Source: Cytobacillus gottheilii
GTDB taxonomy: Bacteria; Bacillota; Bacilli; Bacillales; Cytobacillaceae
Length of the DNA: 64,000 nucleotides
Assembly: GCF_900166665.1 (NCBI RefSeq)
Contig: NZ_LT800494.1
Location: 1,418,439 to 1,482,438, forward strand
Direction: 5' to 3'
Shown: positions 32,357-44,411 of the stretch, piece after piece
Layout: the number at the start of each line of letters is the position of its first letter
Numbering within the stretch: the first letter of the stretch is position 1
The notes under the pieces: model-generated
The model's input: the letters and a program-made list of their open reading frames with translations, nothing else
The model's database searches: none
What the model was told of the DNA's origin: nothing
Made by a program: the position numbers and the translations under genes

Positions 32357-33376
32357 GTGTTTGATATATGGAAACAGATTAAGGGGCAGCGCTTTGCGCC
32401 AGTATATTTAATTTATGGAACAGAGCCTTACTTAATTAATGAAACGAAGCAGCTGCTCATTGAACATAGCCTAAATGAGGACGAGCTAGATTTTAATTTA
32501 GCCTCTTATGACTTGGAAGAGACACCGATTGAAACAGCTTTGGAAGATGCTGAAACACTCCCTTTTATGGGAGAACGGCGCTTAATTCTTCTGCAGAATC
32601 CTGTTTTTCTTACTTCTGAAAAATCCAAGTCCAAAGTGGAGCATAACGTGGCGAAGCTGGAGGCTTATTTAAAGGAACCTTCACCTTATTCCATAGTGGT
32701 ATTTTCAGGAGCATACGAGAAGTTAGATGAGAGAAAAAAAATTACGAAGCAATTAAAGAAAACGGCATCATTAGTGGAGGCCAAAAAGCTTGGTGAAAAT
32801 GAATTAAAAACATGGATTCGTGAGCGAGCGGCACTTAATGGTGTTCAGATTGATGAAGATGCGGTTGAATTAATGCTAGCACTTGCTGGAACCAATTTAT
32901 TTATGCTTACAGGTGAAATCGATAAAATTTCTTTATATGCAGATGATGAGAAACGTATCGATCAGAAAATGGTTGAGAAGCTTGTTGCGCGATCATTGGA
33001 ACAAAATATTTTTGCACTTGTAGATAAAATTGTACATAGAAAAATTGATGAGGCACTGCGGATCTTTTATGATCTGCTCAAACAAAATGAAGAGCCAATC
33101 AAAATTTTAGCAGTAATCACGGGGCAATTCAGACTCATTTACCAAGTGAAGGAATTAGCGAGGAAAGGGTACGGACAGAATCAAATGGCCGGCCAGTTAA
33201 AAATTCACCCTTTCCGGGTGAAGCTTGCAGCCGGACAAGCGCAGCTTTTTGATGATTATGAGCTGTCAGCAATTATGAGCCAGCTTGCAGATGCCGATTA
33301 TCAAATGAAGACGGGTGGTATGAACAAAACCATGCTGATTGAAATGTTTTTATTTAAATTGGGTGCCGCGAAATAA
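32357..33376 (+). CDS. holA: DNA polymerase III delta subunit
   Basis: 339 residues. GTG start with GGAG nine bases upstream. The clamp-loader AAA+-like N-terminus PVYLIYGTEPYLINETKQLL and FMGERRLILLQNP are typical; C-terminal helical collar about 215-339 (KILAVITGQFRLIYQVKELA). It opens the beta clamp as part of the clamp loader. B. subtilis yqeN. Ends at a terminator. Confidence 0.94.
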   Translation: MFDIWKQIKGQRFAPVYLIYGTEPYLINETKQLLIEHSLNEDELDFNLASYDLEETPIETALEDAETLPFMGERRLILLQNPVFLTSEKSKSKVEHNVAKLEAYLKEPSPYSIVVFSGAYEKLDERKKITKQLKKTASLVEAKKLGENELKTWIRERAALNGVQIDEDAVELMLALAGTNLFMLTGEIDKISLYADDEKRIDQKMVEKLVARSLEQNIFALVDKIVHRKIDEALRIFYDLLKQNEEPIKILAVITGQFRLIYQVKELARKGYGQNQMAGQLKIHPFRVKLAAGQAQLFDDYELSAIMSQLADADYQMKTGGMNKTMLIEMFLFKLGAAK

Positions 33377-33383
33377 TTTTAAC

Positions 33384-33432
33384 AAACTGTATTTTTTCTG
33401 CAGCAGGCAGAGGGAATACAGTTTTTTTTTTG
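33384..33432 (+). terminator. holA terminator
   Basis: AAACTGTATT..AATACAGTTT enclosing CTGCAGCAG-type inner pairing, followed by a long T tract. Confidence 0.8.
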
Positions 33433-33436
33433 CAAA

Positions 33437-33465
33437 AATAAAAAGGCTATCTTTAGCAGATAGCC
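33437..33465 (-). terminator. rpsT terminator
   Basis: Minus strand: GGCTATC-TGCTAAA-GATAGCC followed by TTTTTATTTTT. Confidence 0.85.
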
Positions 33466-33479
33466 ATGATTCCATAAAC

Positions 33480-33743
33480 TTAAGAGTTTACAGAGTTTAA
33501 TTTCTTCATTAAACGAGATTGTTTACGGGCAGCAGCGTTTTTGTGGATAAGTCCTTTAGCAGCTGCTTTATTTAGCTTGCTTGCAGCAGCAGCAAAGCTT
33601 TCTTGTGCGTTAGCTTCGTTATTAACGATCGCAGCTTCAGCTTTTTTCACAGCAGTACGCATTGCAGATTTAGCAGTTGCGTTAGCAGCGTTGCGAGCTT
33701 CGCTTGTTTTTACACGCTTAATAGCAGATTTAATGTTTGGCAT
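33480..33743 (-). CDS. rpsT: Small ribosomal subunit protein bS20
   Basis: 87 residues from the ATG at 33743 (CAGGAGGTGAATGGA just before). Basic helical bundle protein starting [20 protein letters not shown] and rich in Ala/Lys. Binds 16S rRNA early in 30S assembly. Transcribed opposite to holA and gpr, as in B. subtilis. Confidence 0.97.
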   Translation of the reverse strand: MPNIKSAIKRVKTSEARNAANATAKSAMRTAVKKAEAAIVNNEANAQESFAAAASKLNKAAAKGLIHKNAAARKQSRLMKKLNSVNS

Positions 33744-34073
33744 TCCATTCACCTCCTGAAAAAGCATCGAGATGATTGCAGGTTAACGGCATATATGCTC
33801 ACCAAATGGAAGCCAATGCCGAAAAAGCCTTTACTCTAACTCGATAGTCACATTCATTCACAATTCATTAAGAACAAGTGCTATTCTACCAAACCCCCGA
33901 ACATAATGCAATACTCTGCAACTAATTATCGTAAGTTGCAGGTTCTTATTTTGGCTCTTTCCTTTAGAAAGAGACGTAATTTCCTTTAATTGTGAATCTT
34001 TTCCTGCTGTTCAGGAAAGGATATTAGATATATGGAAATATGGATAACACCTATTAGAATGCGAGGGATCAGT
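33744..34073. other. rpsT-gpr divergent gap
   Basis: Promoter DNA for both genes. Small dyads CTCTTTC..GAAAGAG (about 33955-33973) and TTTTCCT..AGGAAAGG (about 33998-34020). A forespore-type (SigF/SigG) promoter is expected for gpr, but no convincing match was found. Confidence 0.35.
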
Positions 34074-35198
34074 ATGAATGAGAAACCGGATTTGAGCAAT
34101 TATTCAGTCAGAACAGATTTAGCTGTAGAGGCGAGGGAAATGGTGCTTGCAGAGCGGCAAAATGGAATTCATCAGGAAGAAAATCTCTCTCAAATCGAAG
34201 GCGTCATTATTAAAGAAAAAGAAGAAGACGATATCAAGGTTTCCTTTGTTGAGGTTACAAAAAAAGGAGCCGAGGCTTTAGGGAAAAAAGAAGGTCACTA
34301 TTTAACAATTGAGGCATTAGGCATCCGTCAACAGGACACCCCTCTTCAGGAAAAGATAGTTGGGGTATTTGCAAAAGAATTTTCCCAATTTATAAAACAG
34401 CTGGGCATTAAAGAAAATGCATCTTGCTTGATTGTTGGATTAGGAAACTGGAATGTCACACCGGATGCACTCGGTCCCGAGGTTTGTGAGAATGTCTTAG
34501 TTACGCGTCATTTATACCAGCTTCAGCCTGAGAGCGTTGAAGAAGGATACCGCCCAGTCAGCGCAATTGCTCCTGGGGTTATGGGTTTAACTGGGATTGA
34601 AACAAGTGATATTATTTTTGGAATTGTAGAAAAGACGAAGCCGGATTTTGTGATTGCCATTGATGCACTCGCTGCACGATCAATTGAGCGGGTAAATGCG
34701 ACCATTCAAATTTCGGATACAGGTATACATCCTGGTTCTGGGGTGGGAAATAAACGAAAAGAAATCAGTGCCGAAACACTGGGGATTCCCGTGGTCGCTA
34801 TTGGTGTGCCTACCGTGGTTGACGCAGTTTCCATTACAAGTGACACCATTGATTTTATCTTAAAGCATTTCGGCAAGGAGCTGAGAGAAGGAGATCGCCC
34901 TTCAAGAGCATTAGCACCTGCGGGAATGAACTTTGGCGCCAGAAAAAAGCTGACAGAGGATGACCTGCCGGAAGAAGGCCAGCGTCAAACCTTTTTGGGC
35001 ATCGTAGGAACATTAGAGGAAGAAGAAAAGAGAAAGCTGATATACGAGGTTCTTTCTCCAATCGGCCATAACTTAATGGTGACGCCAAAAGAAGTGGATG
35101 TTTTTATTGAAGACATGGCAAATGTCATTGCCAACGGACTCAATGCCGCTCTTCATCAGAATATTAATGATGATAACAGCGGAATGTATACGAGATAA
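34074..35198 (+). CDS. gpr: Germination protease (spore endopeptidase) Gpr
   Basis: 374 residues from the ATG at 34074. It degrades small acid-soluble spore proteins in the first minutes of germination. Made as a zymogen: the autocleavage region [13 protein letters not shown] is seen at about residues 9-21, resembling the SASP cleavage site it recognises. Conserved catalytic-region segments [17 protein letters not shown] and [30 protein letters not shown] are intact. Forespore product. Upstream of spoIIP, as usual. Confidence 0.96.
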   Translation: MNEKPDLSNYSVRTDLAVEAREMVLAERQNGIHQEENLSQIEGVIIKEKEEDDIKVSFVEVTKKGAEALGKKEGHYLTIEALGIRQQDTPLQEKIVGVFAKEFSQFIKQLGIKENASCLIVGLGNWNVTPDALGPEVCENVLVTRHLYQLQPESVEEGYRPVSAIAPGVMGLTGIETSDIIFGIVEKTKPDFVIAIDALAARSIERVNATIQISDTGIHPGSGVGNKRKEISAETLGIPVVAIGVPTVVDAVSITSDTIDFILKHFGKELREGDRPSRALAPAGMNFGARKKLTEDDLPEEGQRQTFLGIVGTLEEEEKRKLIYEVLSPIGHNLMVTPKEVDVFIEDMANVIANGLNAALHQNINDDNSGMYTR

Positions 35199-35256
35199 GT
35201 GAGTTAAAGAGGATATGGGAAGTGAAAATCCTGTCCGCTAGCGTGGAGAACGGCTG

Positions 35257-35291
35257 CTGAGGGGGAGAAAGATCCGCTAATTCTTCCCCTC
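35257..35291 (+). repeat. GC-rich hairpin between gpr and spoIIP
   Basis: GAGGGGGAGAA-AGATCCGCTAA-TTCTTCCCCTC, one wobble, no T tract. It may limit read-through or stabilise the gpr mRNA. Confidence 0.5.
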
Positions 35292-35442
35292 ACCACACAA
35301 AAGTTGCTATTGAAGGTTGGGTAATGCTCCCCCCTTCCCTCAAGTCGTAAATTGGCCAGTTTATAAAAATAAAATATCTTCTAGTTCTATCTTTCCTATC
35401 AAAGTCATAAGATTTACTAGACTTGCAAGGAGAGGTGGAACA

Positions 35443-36630
35443 ATGAAACCCCAAAAATCCAGCGGGATATTGATTACAATTCAAGGGTCAAATCTAGTAA
35501 AGTCAGCGGCAGCATTTCTATTATTTATATTTATGATTTTTTCGATAAGCGGTGCGATTACTTCCTTGAACCCAGAACTAAGGCCATCGTCAGAGTCGGT
35601 GAATAAAGCCGCATCCTTTTTCTCTGCTGATCTTCTGTACAAAATTATCGGTACGGAAAATCGAGCTTTCGCAGCTAATATGGATTTAGAGGAAGGGCCA
35701 AACCTGTCCAGTCTGCTCTTCCAGCTTTCCACAAATATTAACCTGGATGACCCGAGAAGTCTGTTAGGACGAGAGCTTCCCTCATTTACTATCTTTGATA
35801 CAGAGATATTAGTGGCGGGGGAAGGGACCAATTATACAAATATGCCAATTGAATCAGCACCTCCGCAAGATGTTTTTGAAGGGAAAAATGAGGCACCCCT
35901 GCAAAATGTGGATGAGCTTGACAACGGGGAATCAGATGAAGATACAGCCCCTCCGCCACAATCTACGGATGGAAAAAAGGTTGTTTATGTGTATTTTACT
36001 CATAACACAGAATCGTTCCTCCCGTATTTAAAAGGTGTAACAGATCCTAATAAAGCTTTTCATTCACAGATCAATGTGACGCAAATTGGAGACAAGCTAA
36101 AAGAAGAGCTTGAAAGTAAAGGGATTGGCACGACGATTGATAAAACCGATGTTCAATCGAGATTGGTGAACAAAGGCTGGAGTTACGGCCAGTCCTATCA
36201 GGAATCACGGGAAGTTGTTGCTTCTGCCATTGGGGCAGATAAGGATTTGACCTACTTGATTGATATCCATAGAGATGCCAAACGCAAAGAAGATACAACA
36301 AAAGAAATTAATGGGGAAAGTTATGCCAAACTAGCTTTTGTAATAGGCGGTGAGCACGCCAACTATGAAAAAAATAAACAATTTGCTGAAGAACTGCATA
36401 AAGGACTTGAACAAAAATATCCTGGCTTAAGCCGAGGTATTCTCTTAAAACAAGGAGCAGGAACAAACGGTAAATTTAATCAGGATCTATCAGATAATGC
36501 GATACTAGTAGAATTCGGCGGCATAGACAATACTTTCGAAGAACTAAACCGTTCAGCTGCTGCACTTGCAGATGTATTCAGTGAATATTACTGGCAAGCA
36601 GAAGAAGTGGACGGATCAGCTCAAAATTAA
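35443..36630 (+). CDS. spoIIP: Stage II sporulation protein P (peptidoglycan amidase/endopeptidase)
   Basis: 395 residues from the ATG at 35443 (GGAGAGGTGG upstream). Membrane anchor at about 20-42, then an extracellular spacer with LRPSSESVNKAA. The SpoIIP catalytic domain (amidase-like fold) covers about 180-395: YVYFTHNTESFLPYL (metal His-Glu), LIDIHRDAKRK and the late Glu in AILVEFGGIDN. Part of the SpoIIDMP machine that thins septal wall and drives engulfment. In the mother cell it is normally SigE-dependent. Confidence 0.96.
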   Translation: MKPQKSSGILITIQGSNLVKSAAAFLLFIFMIFSISGAITSLNPELRPSSESVNKAASFFSADLLYKIIGTENRAFAANMDLEEGPNLSSLLFQLSTNINLDDPRSLLGRELPSFTIFDTEILVAGEGTNYTNMPIESAPPQDVFEGKNEAPLQNVDELDNGESDEDTAPPPQSTDGKKVVYVYFTHNTESFLPYLKGVTDPNKAFHSQINVTQIGDKLKEELESKGIGTTIDKTDVQSRLVNKGWSYGQSYQESREVVASAIGADKDLTYLIDIHRDAKRKEDTTKEINGESYAKLAFVIGGEHANYEKNKQFAEELHKGLEQKYPGLSRGILLKQGAGTNGKFNQDLSDNAILVEFGGIDNTFEELNRSAAALADVFSEYYWQAEEVDGSAQN

Positions 36631-36655
36631 ACGATTGGTAAAAGGTGTGATAAGG

Positions 36656-37000
36656 ATGAAGAGGTTTACATTAAAAGCTTTGTTTCTGGCAGCGCTCATG
36701 TTTGCGTCCGTTCTCTTTGGAATGCAGCAGGCGAATGATGGGATACAGCGAATGAGAGGATTTGATGATCCAAATTACGCGGAAGCCATCACCATTCAAG
36801 AAGCAGAAAGTGGAGAATTGCAGGCATCCATACTCGGAAATGAGGTTTCAAGCCATGATCTTCAGAAAAAAAGAGAGCAGCTTGAAGAGATGGAAGCTTA
36901 TAATTTCTTTTCCTCACTGGGAAAGCAGTTCTCAGCGACCATACAAGCCTTAATGGAAGAAACCATTCAGCTTATTACATCTCTTATCAATGGTGAATAG
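36656..37000 (+). CDS. yqxA: YqxA-family sporulation-locus protein (DUF3679)
   Basis: 114 residues from the ATG at 36656, 25 bp after spoIIP. N-terminal membrane helix LKALFLAALMFASVLFGMQ, then an extracellular charged tail. Matches the gene always found between spoIIP and lepA in Bacillus. Role unknown. Its stop codon lies at the first base of the terminator stem. Confidence 0.9.
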   Translation: MKRFTLKALFLAALMFASVLFGMQQANDGIQRMRGFDDPNYAEAITIQEAESGELQASILGNEVSSHDLQKKREQLEEMEAYNFFSSLGKQFSATIQALMEETIQLITSLINGE

Positions 37001-37030
37001 CAGCTGCTTTTTAGCAGCTGCATTTTTTTT
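37000..37030 (+). terminator. Terminator after spoIIP-yqxA
   Basis: GCAGCTGCT-TTTT-AGCAGCTGC followed by ATTTTTTTT; stem starts within the yqxA stop codon. Confidence 0.9.
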
Positions 37031-37128
37031 GCAATGTCATCCTTGCTGAATCCCTGCGCTTAACATTGAATGTTCACATTTGTACTGCTATAATCAAAAA
37101 TAGTATGCCATTATAAATATCATTTTTC

Positions 37129-37157
37129 GAGCAAATCCTTTTTTAAGAGGTTTGCTC
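37129..37157 (+). repeat. Hairpin in the lepA upstream region
   Basis: GAGCAAATCCT..AGGTTTGCTC with one bulged base, 95 bp before lepA. No T run directly after it. Confidence 0.45.
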
Positions 37158-37251
37158 TATTAAAAGTACTAAGATGAACTTAGATCATGTTTAGCTCCGA
37201 GCGCTGCAAAATGGGCGATGAGCTTTTCTAATAGGAGTGTGTAGGATTTAT

Positions 37252-39087
37252 ATGAACAGAGAAGAAAGACTTGAGAGACAGTCGAGAATTCGTAATTTCT
37301 CGATTATTGCCCATATTGACCATGGGAAATCCACTTTAGCTGACCGTATTTTAGAAAAAACAAAAGCGTTAACAGCGAGAGAAATGAAGGATCAGCTCCT
37401 TGATTCAATGGATCTTGAAAGAGAACGCGGAATCACGATTAAATTGAATTCTGTTCAGCTGAAATATGCTGCAAAGGACGGAGAAACATATACCTTCCAC
37501 TTAATCGATACGCCGGGACATGTGGATTTTACATATGAAGTTTCCCGAAGTCTTGCTGCCTGTGAAGGAGCAATTTTAGTCGTAGATGCTGCACAAGGCA
37601 TTGAAGCGCAAACACTTGCGAACGTTTACTTAGCTCTTGATAATGACTTGGAAATCCTGCCGGTTATTAATAAAATTGATTTGCCAAGTGCCGATCCTGA
37701 GCGGGTTCGTAACGAAGTGGAAGAGGTCATTGGCCTTGATGCTTCTGAAGCTGTACTTGCATCTGCCAAAGCAGGTATTGGAATTGAAGAAATTTTAGAA
37801 CAGATTGTAGAAAAGGTTCCTGCACCTACAGGTGACCCGGAAGCACCTTTAAAAGCACTTATTTTTGACTCCCTTTATGATGCATATCGTGGTGTTGTTG
37901 CTTATATTCGGGTTGTTGAAGGAACGGTCAAGGTCGGCGATAAAGTAAGGATGATGGCGACCGGCAAGGAATTTGAAGTAACAGAAGTTGGGGTATTTAC
38001 GCCAAAATCAACACCACTGCAAGAGCTTTCTGTTGGAGATGTTGGTTTCTTAACAGCAGCGATTAAAAATGTTGGCGACACGCGTGTAGGGGATACAATC
38101 ACAAGTGCAAAGAACGGCGCAACTGAGCCGCTTCCTGGCTACCGTAAATTGAACCCAATGGTGTATTGCGGATTATATCCAATTGACTCCGCGAAATTCA
38201 ATGACCTGCGCGAAGCACTGGAAAAGCTTGAGCTGAATGACTCTGCTCTTCAATTTGAGCCGGAAACGTCCCAGGCATTAGGCTTCGGTTTCCGCTGCGG
38301 ATTCCTTGGACTTCTTCATATGGAGATCATCCAGGAGCGTATTGAACGTGAATTTAAAATTGATTTGATTACAACGGCACCAAGTGTTATCTATGATGTC
38401 ATTATGACAGATGGTGAACAGCTGAAAGTAGACAACCCATCTAATATGCCAGATCCGCAAAAAATTGATCGTGTCGAAGAGCCATATGTAAAGGCAACGA
38501 TGATGGCACCGAACGACTATGTTGGGGCAATTATGGAGCTTTGCCAGGAAAAACGCGGTATTTTCTTAGATATGCAATACATGGATGAAACAAGGGTTAG
38601 CATTGTGTATGAAATTCCGTTATCTGAGATTGTTTATGATTTCTTTGATCAGCTGAAATCTAACACGAAGGGCTATGCTTCCTTTGATTATGAGCTTATT
38701 GGCTATAAGCCTTCAAAGCTTGTTAAAATGGATATTTTATTAAATACAGAAAAAGTTGATGCCTTGAGCTTTATCGTTCACCGTGACTTTGCGTATGAGC
38801 GCGGGAAAGTGATTGTTGAAAAGCTGAAGGAATTAATTCCAAGACAGCAATTTGAGGTGCCAATCCAAGCAGCGATCGGTCAAAAAATTGTGGCTCGTTC
38901 AACCATTAAAGCGATGAGAAAGAACGTACTTGCCAAATGTTATGGCGGAGATATTTCCCGTAAACGGAAGCTGTTAGAGAAGCAGAAGGAAGGGAAAAAG
39001 CGCATGAAGCAAGTCGGCTCTGTTGAAGTGCCGCAGGAAGCGTTCATGGCCGTGCTGAAAATGGATGACAGCACGCCGAAAAAGTAA
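37252..39087 (+). CDS. lepA: Elongation factor 4 (LepA)
   Basis: 611 residues from the ATG at 37252. GTPase domain with G1 AHIDHGKST, switch-region RGITIK, G3 DTPGHVDF and G4 NKIDLP; then EF-G-like domains II, III, V and the LepA-specific C-terminal domain ending in the basic [19 protein letters not shown]. Acts on the ribosome in initiation/back-translocation. First gene of the lepA-hemW-hrcA-heat-shock stretch; separated from hemW by a terminator here. Confidence 0.98.
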   Translation: MNREERLERQSRIRNFSIIAHIDHGKSTLADRILEKTKALTAREMKDQLLDSMDLERERGITIKLNSVQLKYAAKDGETYTFHLIDTPGHVDFTYEVSRSLAACEGAILVVDAAQGIEAQTLANVYLALDNDLEILPVINKIDLPSADPERVRNEVEEVIGLDASEAVLASAKAGIGIEEILEQIVEKVPAPTGDPEAPLKALIFDSLYDAYRGVVAYIRVVEGTVKVGDKVRMMATGKEFEVTEVGVFTPKSTPLQELSVGDVGFLTAAIKNVGDTRVGDTITSAKNGATEPLPGYRKLNPMVYCGLYPIDSAKFNDLREALEKLELNDSALQFEPETSQALGFGFRCGFLGLLHMEIIQERIEREFKIDLITTAPSVIYDVIMTDGEQLKVDNPSNMPDPQKIDRVEEPYVKATMMAPNDYVGAIMELCQEKRGIFLDMQYMDETRVSIVYEIPLSEIVYDFFDQLKSNTKGYASFDYELIGYKPSKLVKMDILLNTEKVDALSFIVHRDFAYERGKVIVEKLKELIPRQQFEVPIQAAIGQKIVARSTIKAMRKNVLAKCYGGDISRKRKLLEKQKEGKKRMKQVGSVEVPQEAFMAVLKMDDSTPKK

Positions 39088-39106
39088 TTTATTGATAGAA
39101 GACATG

Positions 39107-39149
39107 CAAGTTAGGTATGCTTTGTAAAAAGCATACCTAACTTGTTTTT
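39107..39149 (+). terminator. Strong lepA terminator
   Basis: A 17-bp perfect stem (39107-39123 / 39128-39144, core AAGTTAGGTATGC) with a GTAA tetraloop and T5. Confidence 0.93.
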
Positions 39150-39202
39150 ATCATACAGAAAACGTTCTCCAACACTATTAAGAAATAAAGGTTGTGTAAA
39201 AA

Positions 39203-40336
39203 ATGATTGGAGCAGCATATATTCATATTCCTTTTTGCGAGCATATCTGCCATTATTGCGATTTTAATAAAGTGTTTTTAAAAGGTCAGCCAGTTGATGA
39301 GTATTTGCAGTCACTTGGCAAAGAGATGGCGATTGCTACTCAGGAATCACCGGCGAATAATTTAAACACCATATTTGTAGGCGGAGGAACACCAACTGCA
39401 TTAAACGAAAAACAGCTGGAAGTACTCTGTGAGACCATCCACCGTTATCTTCCATTTGATCAGAATACCGAGTTTACTTTTGAAGCCAATCCCGGGGATT
39501 TATCAGAAGAAAAACTAAAGGTTCTTTATGATGCTGGTGTTAACAGACTCAGCTTTGGTGTACAGACCTTTAATGACGAATTACTGGAGCGAATTGGTCG
39601 GGTGCACAGGAAAAAGGATGTTTTCCAGTCGATTGCAAATGCCAAAAAAACGGGCTTCCAGAATATCAGCGTTGATTTAATATATAGCTTGCCTGGTCAG
39701 ACTGTTGCGGATTTTAAAGAAACATTGGAAACGTCCTTTACACTGGACATTGAGCATTATTCAGGGTACTCCTTAATCATTGAGCCGAAAACGGTTTTCT
39801 ATAACTTAATGAGAAAAGGCAAACTGCCCCTTCCTGGAGAGGATACTGAAGCGGAAATGTATGAAGTGCTGATGGAACAAATGAATAAGCATGGCTATGA
39901 GCAATATGAAATCAGCAACTTCGCGAAAAAAGGGTATGAAAGCAAGCATAATTTAACGTACTGGAATAATGACCACTATTATGGTTTTGGTGCTGGTTCA
40001 CATGGTTATGTGGATGGGAAGAGACGGTCAAACTTCGGGCCGCTGAAAAAATATATGGAGCCTCTTGAAGATGGTAAACTTCCTATTATTGAAGAGCATG
40101 AGCTGTCAAAGGTGGAGAAAATGGAAGAAGAAATGTTCTTAGGTCTAAGAAAATCGAAGGGTGTCTCAATTCGTCGTTTTTCAGATAAATTTGCAGAGAA
40201 TCCATTGAGCTATTTTCAAGATGAGATAAATGAACTCGTAAATAAAAATTTGCTTATGGTTGAAAATGATGACATTAAACTGACGCATCAAGGACGATTT
40301 TTAGGAAATGAAGTATTTCAGAACTTCTTGAAATAA
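39203..40336 (+). CDS. hemW: Radical SAM heme chaperone HemW
   Basis: 377 residues. Cluster-binding motif CEHICHYCDF (CxxxCxxC) at about 12-19 and SAM-binding GGGTPTAL. Long mislabelled as oxygen-independent coproporphyrinogen oxidase; HemW lacks that enzyme's extra N-terminal residues and instead binds and delivers heme. The C-terminal HemW domain (about 300-377) is present. Lies before the hrcA promoter. Confidence 0.95.
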   Translation: MIGAAYIHIPFCEHICHYCDFNKVFLKGQPVDEYLQSLGKEMAIATQESPANNLNTIFVGGGTPTALNEKQLEVLCETIHRYLPFDQNTEFTFEANPGDLSEEKLKVLYDAGVNRLSFGVQTFNDELLERIGRVHRKKDVFQSIANAKKTGFQNISVDLIYSLPGQTVADFKETLETSFTLDIEHYSGYSLIIEPKTVFYNLMRKGKLPLPGEDTEAEMYEVLMEQMNKHGYEQYEISNFAKKGYESKHNLTYWNNDHYYGFGAGSHGYVDGKRRSNFGPLKKYMEPLEDGKLPIIEEHELSKVEKMEEEMFLGLRKSKGVSIRRFSDKFAENPLSYFQDEINELVNKNLLMVENDDIKLTHQGRFLGNEVFQNFLK

Positions 40337-40370
40337 TCCCAATCCTCTGTATGCGAATTAGGCTTTTTTA

Positions 40371-40399
40371 TTGACACTAATCGTTGGATTTGTTAATTT
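40371..40399 (+). promoter_or_regulatory. SigA promoter of the hrcA operon
   Basis: Perfect TTGACA (40371-40376), 17-bp spacer, TAATTT (40394-40399), immediately followed by CIRCE. Confidence 0.75.
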
Positions 40400-40409
40400 A
40401 TTAGTAGAA

Positions 40410-40436
40410 TTAGCACTCGGTGATTAAGAGTGCTAA
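40410..40436. promoter_or_regulatory. CIRCE operator (HrcA binding site)
   Basis: A perfect TTAGCACTC-N9-GAGTGCTAA. HrcA dimer binding here represses the heat-shock operon; the element spans the transcript start region. Confidence 0.98.
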
Positions 40437-40450
40437 CAGAGGTGATAACT

Positions 40451-41491
40451 GTGTTAACAGATCGTCAATTGTTAATTTTTCAAGTGATTGTTGATGATTT
40501 TATTCAATCTGCACAGCCTGTCGGATCAAGAAGCTTGTCGAAAAAGGATGAGATTTCATTTAGCTCCGCAACAATCAGAAATGAAATGGCTGATTTGGAA
40601 GAGCTAGGTTTTATTGAAAAAACACACACCTCTTCGGGAAGAATTCCTTCCGAAAAAGGCTACAGATACTATGTGGATCATTTACTTTCACCACAGCGGC
40701 TAGGCAAGGATGATGTTTTTAGAGTGAAGTCTATATTTGCAGATCGTATCTATGAACTCGAAAAAATCGTACAAAAATCTGCGAAAATCCTGTCTGAGAT
40801 GACAAACTATACATCCATTGTTTTAGGGCCGGATTTAGGTGAAAATAAACTGAAGAAGATCCAAATTGTCCCACTAAATGAACAGACAGCAATTGCGATA
40901 ATTGTGACTGATACTGGGCATGTGGAAAACAGGATGTTTCAGCTTCCTGAAAACATTGATGCCGGTGAGCTTGAAAAGCTTGTCAACATCCTGAATGCAC
41001 GCCTTTCCGGAGTGCCAATGGATCAGCTTCATAATAAAATTTATAAAGAGGTTGCGGTGCTGCTTCGCCAGCATATCAGTCACTATGATTATATGCTGCA
41101 TTCCATCGCTGAAACCATTAAAGCGCCAGCAGGAGAAAAACTATTCTTCGGCGGAAAAATGAATATGCTCAGTCAGCCGGAATTTCACGATATTGATAAA
41201 GTACGCAATCTGATGAATATGATCGAACAGGAAAAAGGTTTCTATGATCTTATCCGTCATCATCATTCTGGGATTCAGGTGAAAATCGGCAGAGAAAATA
41301 ATAATGAAGCGATTGACAATTGCAGTCTCATCACTGCCAGCTATTCTGTTGGAAAAGAAAGACTCGGCACAATCGCCATCCTAGGGCCTACCCGAATGGA
41401 ATACTCCCGAGTCATCAGCCTGCTTCACTATTTCAGCAGAGACCTCTCCGCTGTTCTCACAAATTTGTATCAAAATGAAAACCGCGGGTAA
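40451..41491 (+). CDS. hrcA: Heat-inducible transcription repressor HrcA
   Basis: 346 residues from the GTG at 40451 (GAGGTG upstream), giving the family start [20 protein letters not shown]. Winged-helix DNA-binding part at about 1-75 ([16 protein letters not shown] .. [16 protein letters not shown]) and a GAF-like C-terminal domain. It binds CIRCE and needs GroEL for activity. Sets the level of grpE-dnaK (and groESL elsewhere). First gene after the CIRCE site. Confidence 0.97.
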   Translation: MLTDRQLLIFQVIVDDFIQSAQPVGSRSLSKKDEISFSSATIRNEMADLEELGFIEKTHTSSGRIPSEKGYRYYVDHLLSPQRLGKDDVFRVKSIFADRIYELEKIVQKSAKILSEMTNYTSIVLGPDLGENKLKKIQIVPLNEQTAIAIIVTDTGHVENRMFQLPENIDAGELEKLVNILNARLSGVPMDQLHNKIYKEVAVLLRQHISHYDYMLHSIAETIKAPAGEKLFFGGKMNMLSQPEFHDIDKVRNLMNMIEQEKGFYDLIRHHHSGIQVKIGRENNNEAIDNCSLITASYSVGKERLGTIAILGPTRMEYSRVISLLHYFSRDLSAVLTNLYQNENRG

Positions 41492-41812
41492 TATTGATAG
41501 AGGGACAATGCATTGAGCGCTCTTTCATAAGAAGTAAGCGAAGCGTGATTTGAACTTAGCTTTAAGATAATAATTGGCTTTAACAATACTTGTTGATTGA
41601 AACGGAAGAGTGCGAGACTCCTGCGGGACGAGTGGGGAGCTGAGACCCCACAGGAGCGAATGCGACGAGGAGGCTCAGCACCCGCCCCGCGGAAAGCGAG
41701 TACTCTGGAGTGGAAATCAGTTTATACTTGAGTTAAACGTAGCAGAAACCGCAAAACAGTCTTTTACTCAAAAGATATTTCCGTAAAAATCCATTTTAAG
41801 GAGGTGAAAAAG
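41492..41812. other. hrcA-grpE gap occupied by a dispersed repeat
   Basis: Unusually long for this junction. Most of it is the repeat at 41591-41721; the remainder is AT-rich. No terminator or new promoter is evident, so grpE should still be read from the CIRCE promoter. Confidence 0.5.
41591..41721 (+). repeat. Dispersed ~135-bp intergenic repeat, copy 2 (inside the heat-shock operon)
   Basis: Markers: TGTTGATTGAAACGGAAGAG, TGCGAGACTCCTGCGGGACG, TGAGACCCCACAGGAGCG, GCGACGAGGAGGCTCAGCAC and CGGAAAGCGAGTACTCTGGA. Reverse complement of copy 1, same orientation as copy 3. Confidence 0.9.
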
Positions 41813-42388
41813 TTGGCAGAAGAGAAAGACACTTTACAAGAAGAGCAAAACAAGCAGCCATTTAATGGCGAAGAGCCGACTGAAGAAATTTTTGGTGAGG
41901 CAGAAGAAGCTGTTGAGGCATCAGAAACAAACGATGCCGATGCAAAAATTTCTGAGTTGGAACAAAAGCTTGAGGAAGCTGAAAATCGCTACTTGCGTCT
42001 GCAGGCTGATTTTGATAATTCCCGCCGCAGATCTAAATTGGATCGTGAGGCGGCTGATAAATATAGATCACAAAGCTTAATTACCGATCTGCTGCCTGCC
42101 ATTGATAACTTCGAAAGAGCCTTACAAATGGAAGCTGATTCTGAACAGGCTAAATCAATACAGCAAGGGATGGAAATGGTTTACCGCAGCTTGATCGATG
42201 CGCTGAAAAAAGAAGGCGCTGAGCAAATTGAGTCTGTTGGTAAAGAATTTGATCCGCATATCCACCAAGCCGTTATGCAGGTGGAAGATGAAAATTTTGC
42301 TACCAATACGGTAGTTGAAGAATTCCAAAAAGGATATATGCTGAAAGATCGCGTAATCCGACCAGCAATGGTAAAAGTAAATCAGTAA
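41813..42388 (+). CDS. grpE: Nucleotide exchange factor GrpE
   Basis: 191 residues from the TTG at 41813. AAGGAGG (41798-41804) is eight bases before it, and the upstream in-frame GTG lies within that site. Acidic N-terminal tail, long coiled coil about 45-90, then the beta-wing with the conserved [20 protein letters not shown] and [13 protein letters not shown]. Releases ADP from DnaK. Operon with dnaK, 26 bp apart. Confidence 0.97.
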   Translation: MAEEKDTLQEEQNKQPFNGEEPTEEIFGEAEEAVEASETNDADAKISELEQKLEEAENRYLRLQADFDNSRRRSKLDREAADKYRSQSLITDLLPAIDNFERALQMEADSEQAKSIQQGMEMVYRSLIDALKKEGAEQIESVGKEFDPHIHQAVMQVEDENFATNTVVEEFQKGYMLKDRVIRPAMVKVNQ

Positions 42389-42408
42389 TACATAATTTAG
42401 GGAGGTAA

Positions 42409-44247
<1,839 letters not shown>

Positions 44248-44331
44248 TCGTCTAAACGATTATGAAGTTGTTTGCTGATTCGTATAAAGAATAAAGTAGA
44301 CGACTAAGACCATTCATTCTATTTCCCGGGT

Positions 44332-44356
44332 GCAGCTTAGCATATATATAAGCTGC
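44332..44356 (+). repeat. Hairpin in the dnaK-dnaJ gap
   Basis: GCAGCTT..AAGCTGC with an AT loop; no T run. Possible mRNA processing or stabilising stem upstream of the terminator. Confidence 0.4.
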
Positions 44357-44374
44357 ATCTGGAATTACCATAGT

Positions 44375-44411
44375 CAAAGTCAGGTCTTTCTTGGCTTTGG
44401 CTTTTATTTTT
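44375..44411 (+). terminator. Partial terminator between dnaK and dnaJ
   Basis: Ten-bp stem CAAAGTCAGG / CTTGGCTTTG with two wobbles, then GCTTTTATTTTT. Would reduce dnaJ relative to dnaK. Confidence 0.6.

Noticed and set aside
32145..32411. Plus-strand frame across the yqzM-holA gap
   Set aside because: No ribosome-binding site, crosses the hairpin and runs into holA in another frame.
33541..33839. Plus-strand frames opposite rpsT
   Set aside because: Antisense shadows of the Ala-rich S20 gene.
35317..35442. N-terminal extension of SpoIIP
   Set aside because: The SpoIIP-like start is at 35443 with GGAGAGGTGG; the upstream codons are untranslated leader.
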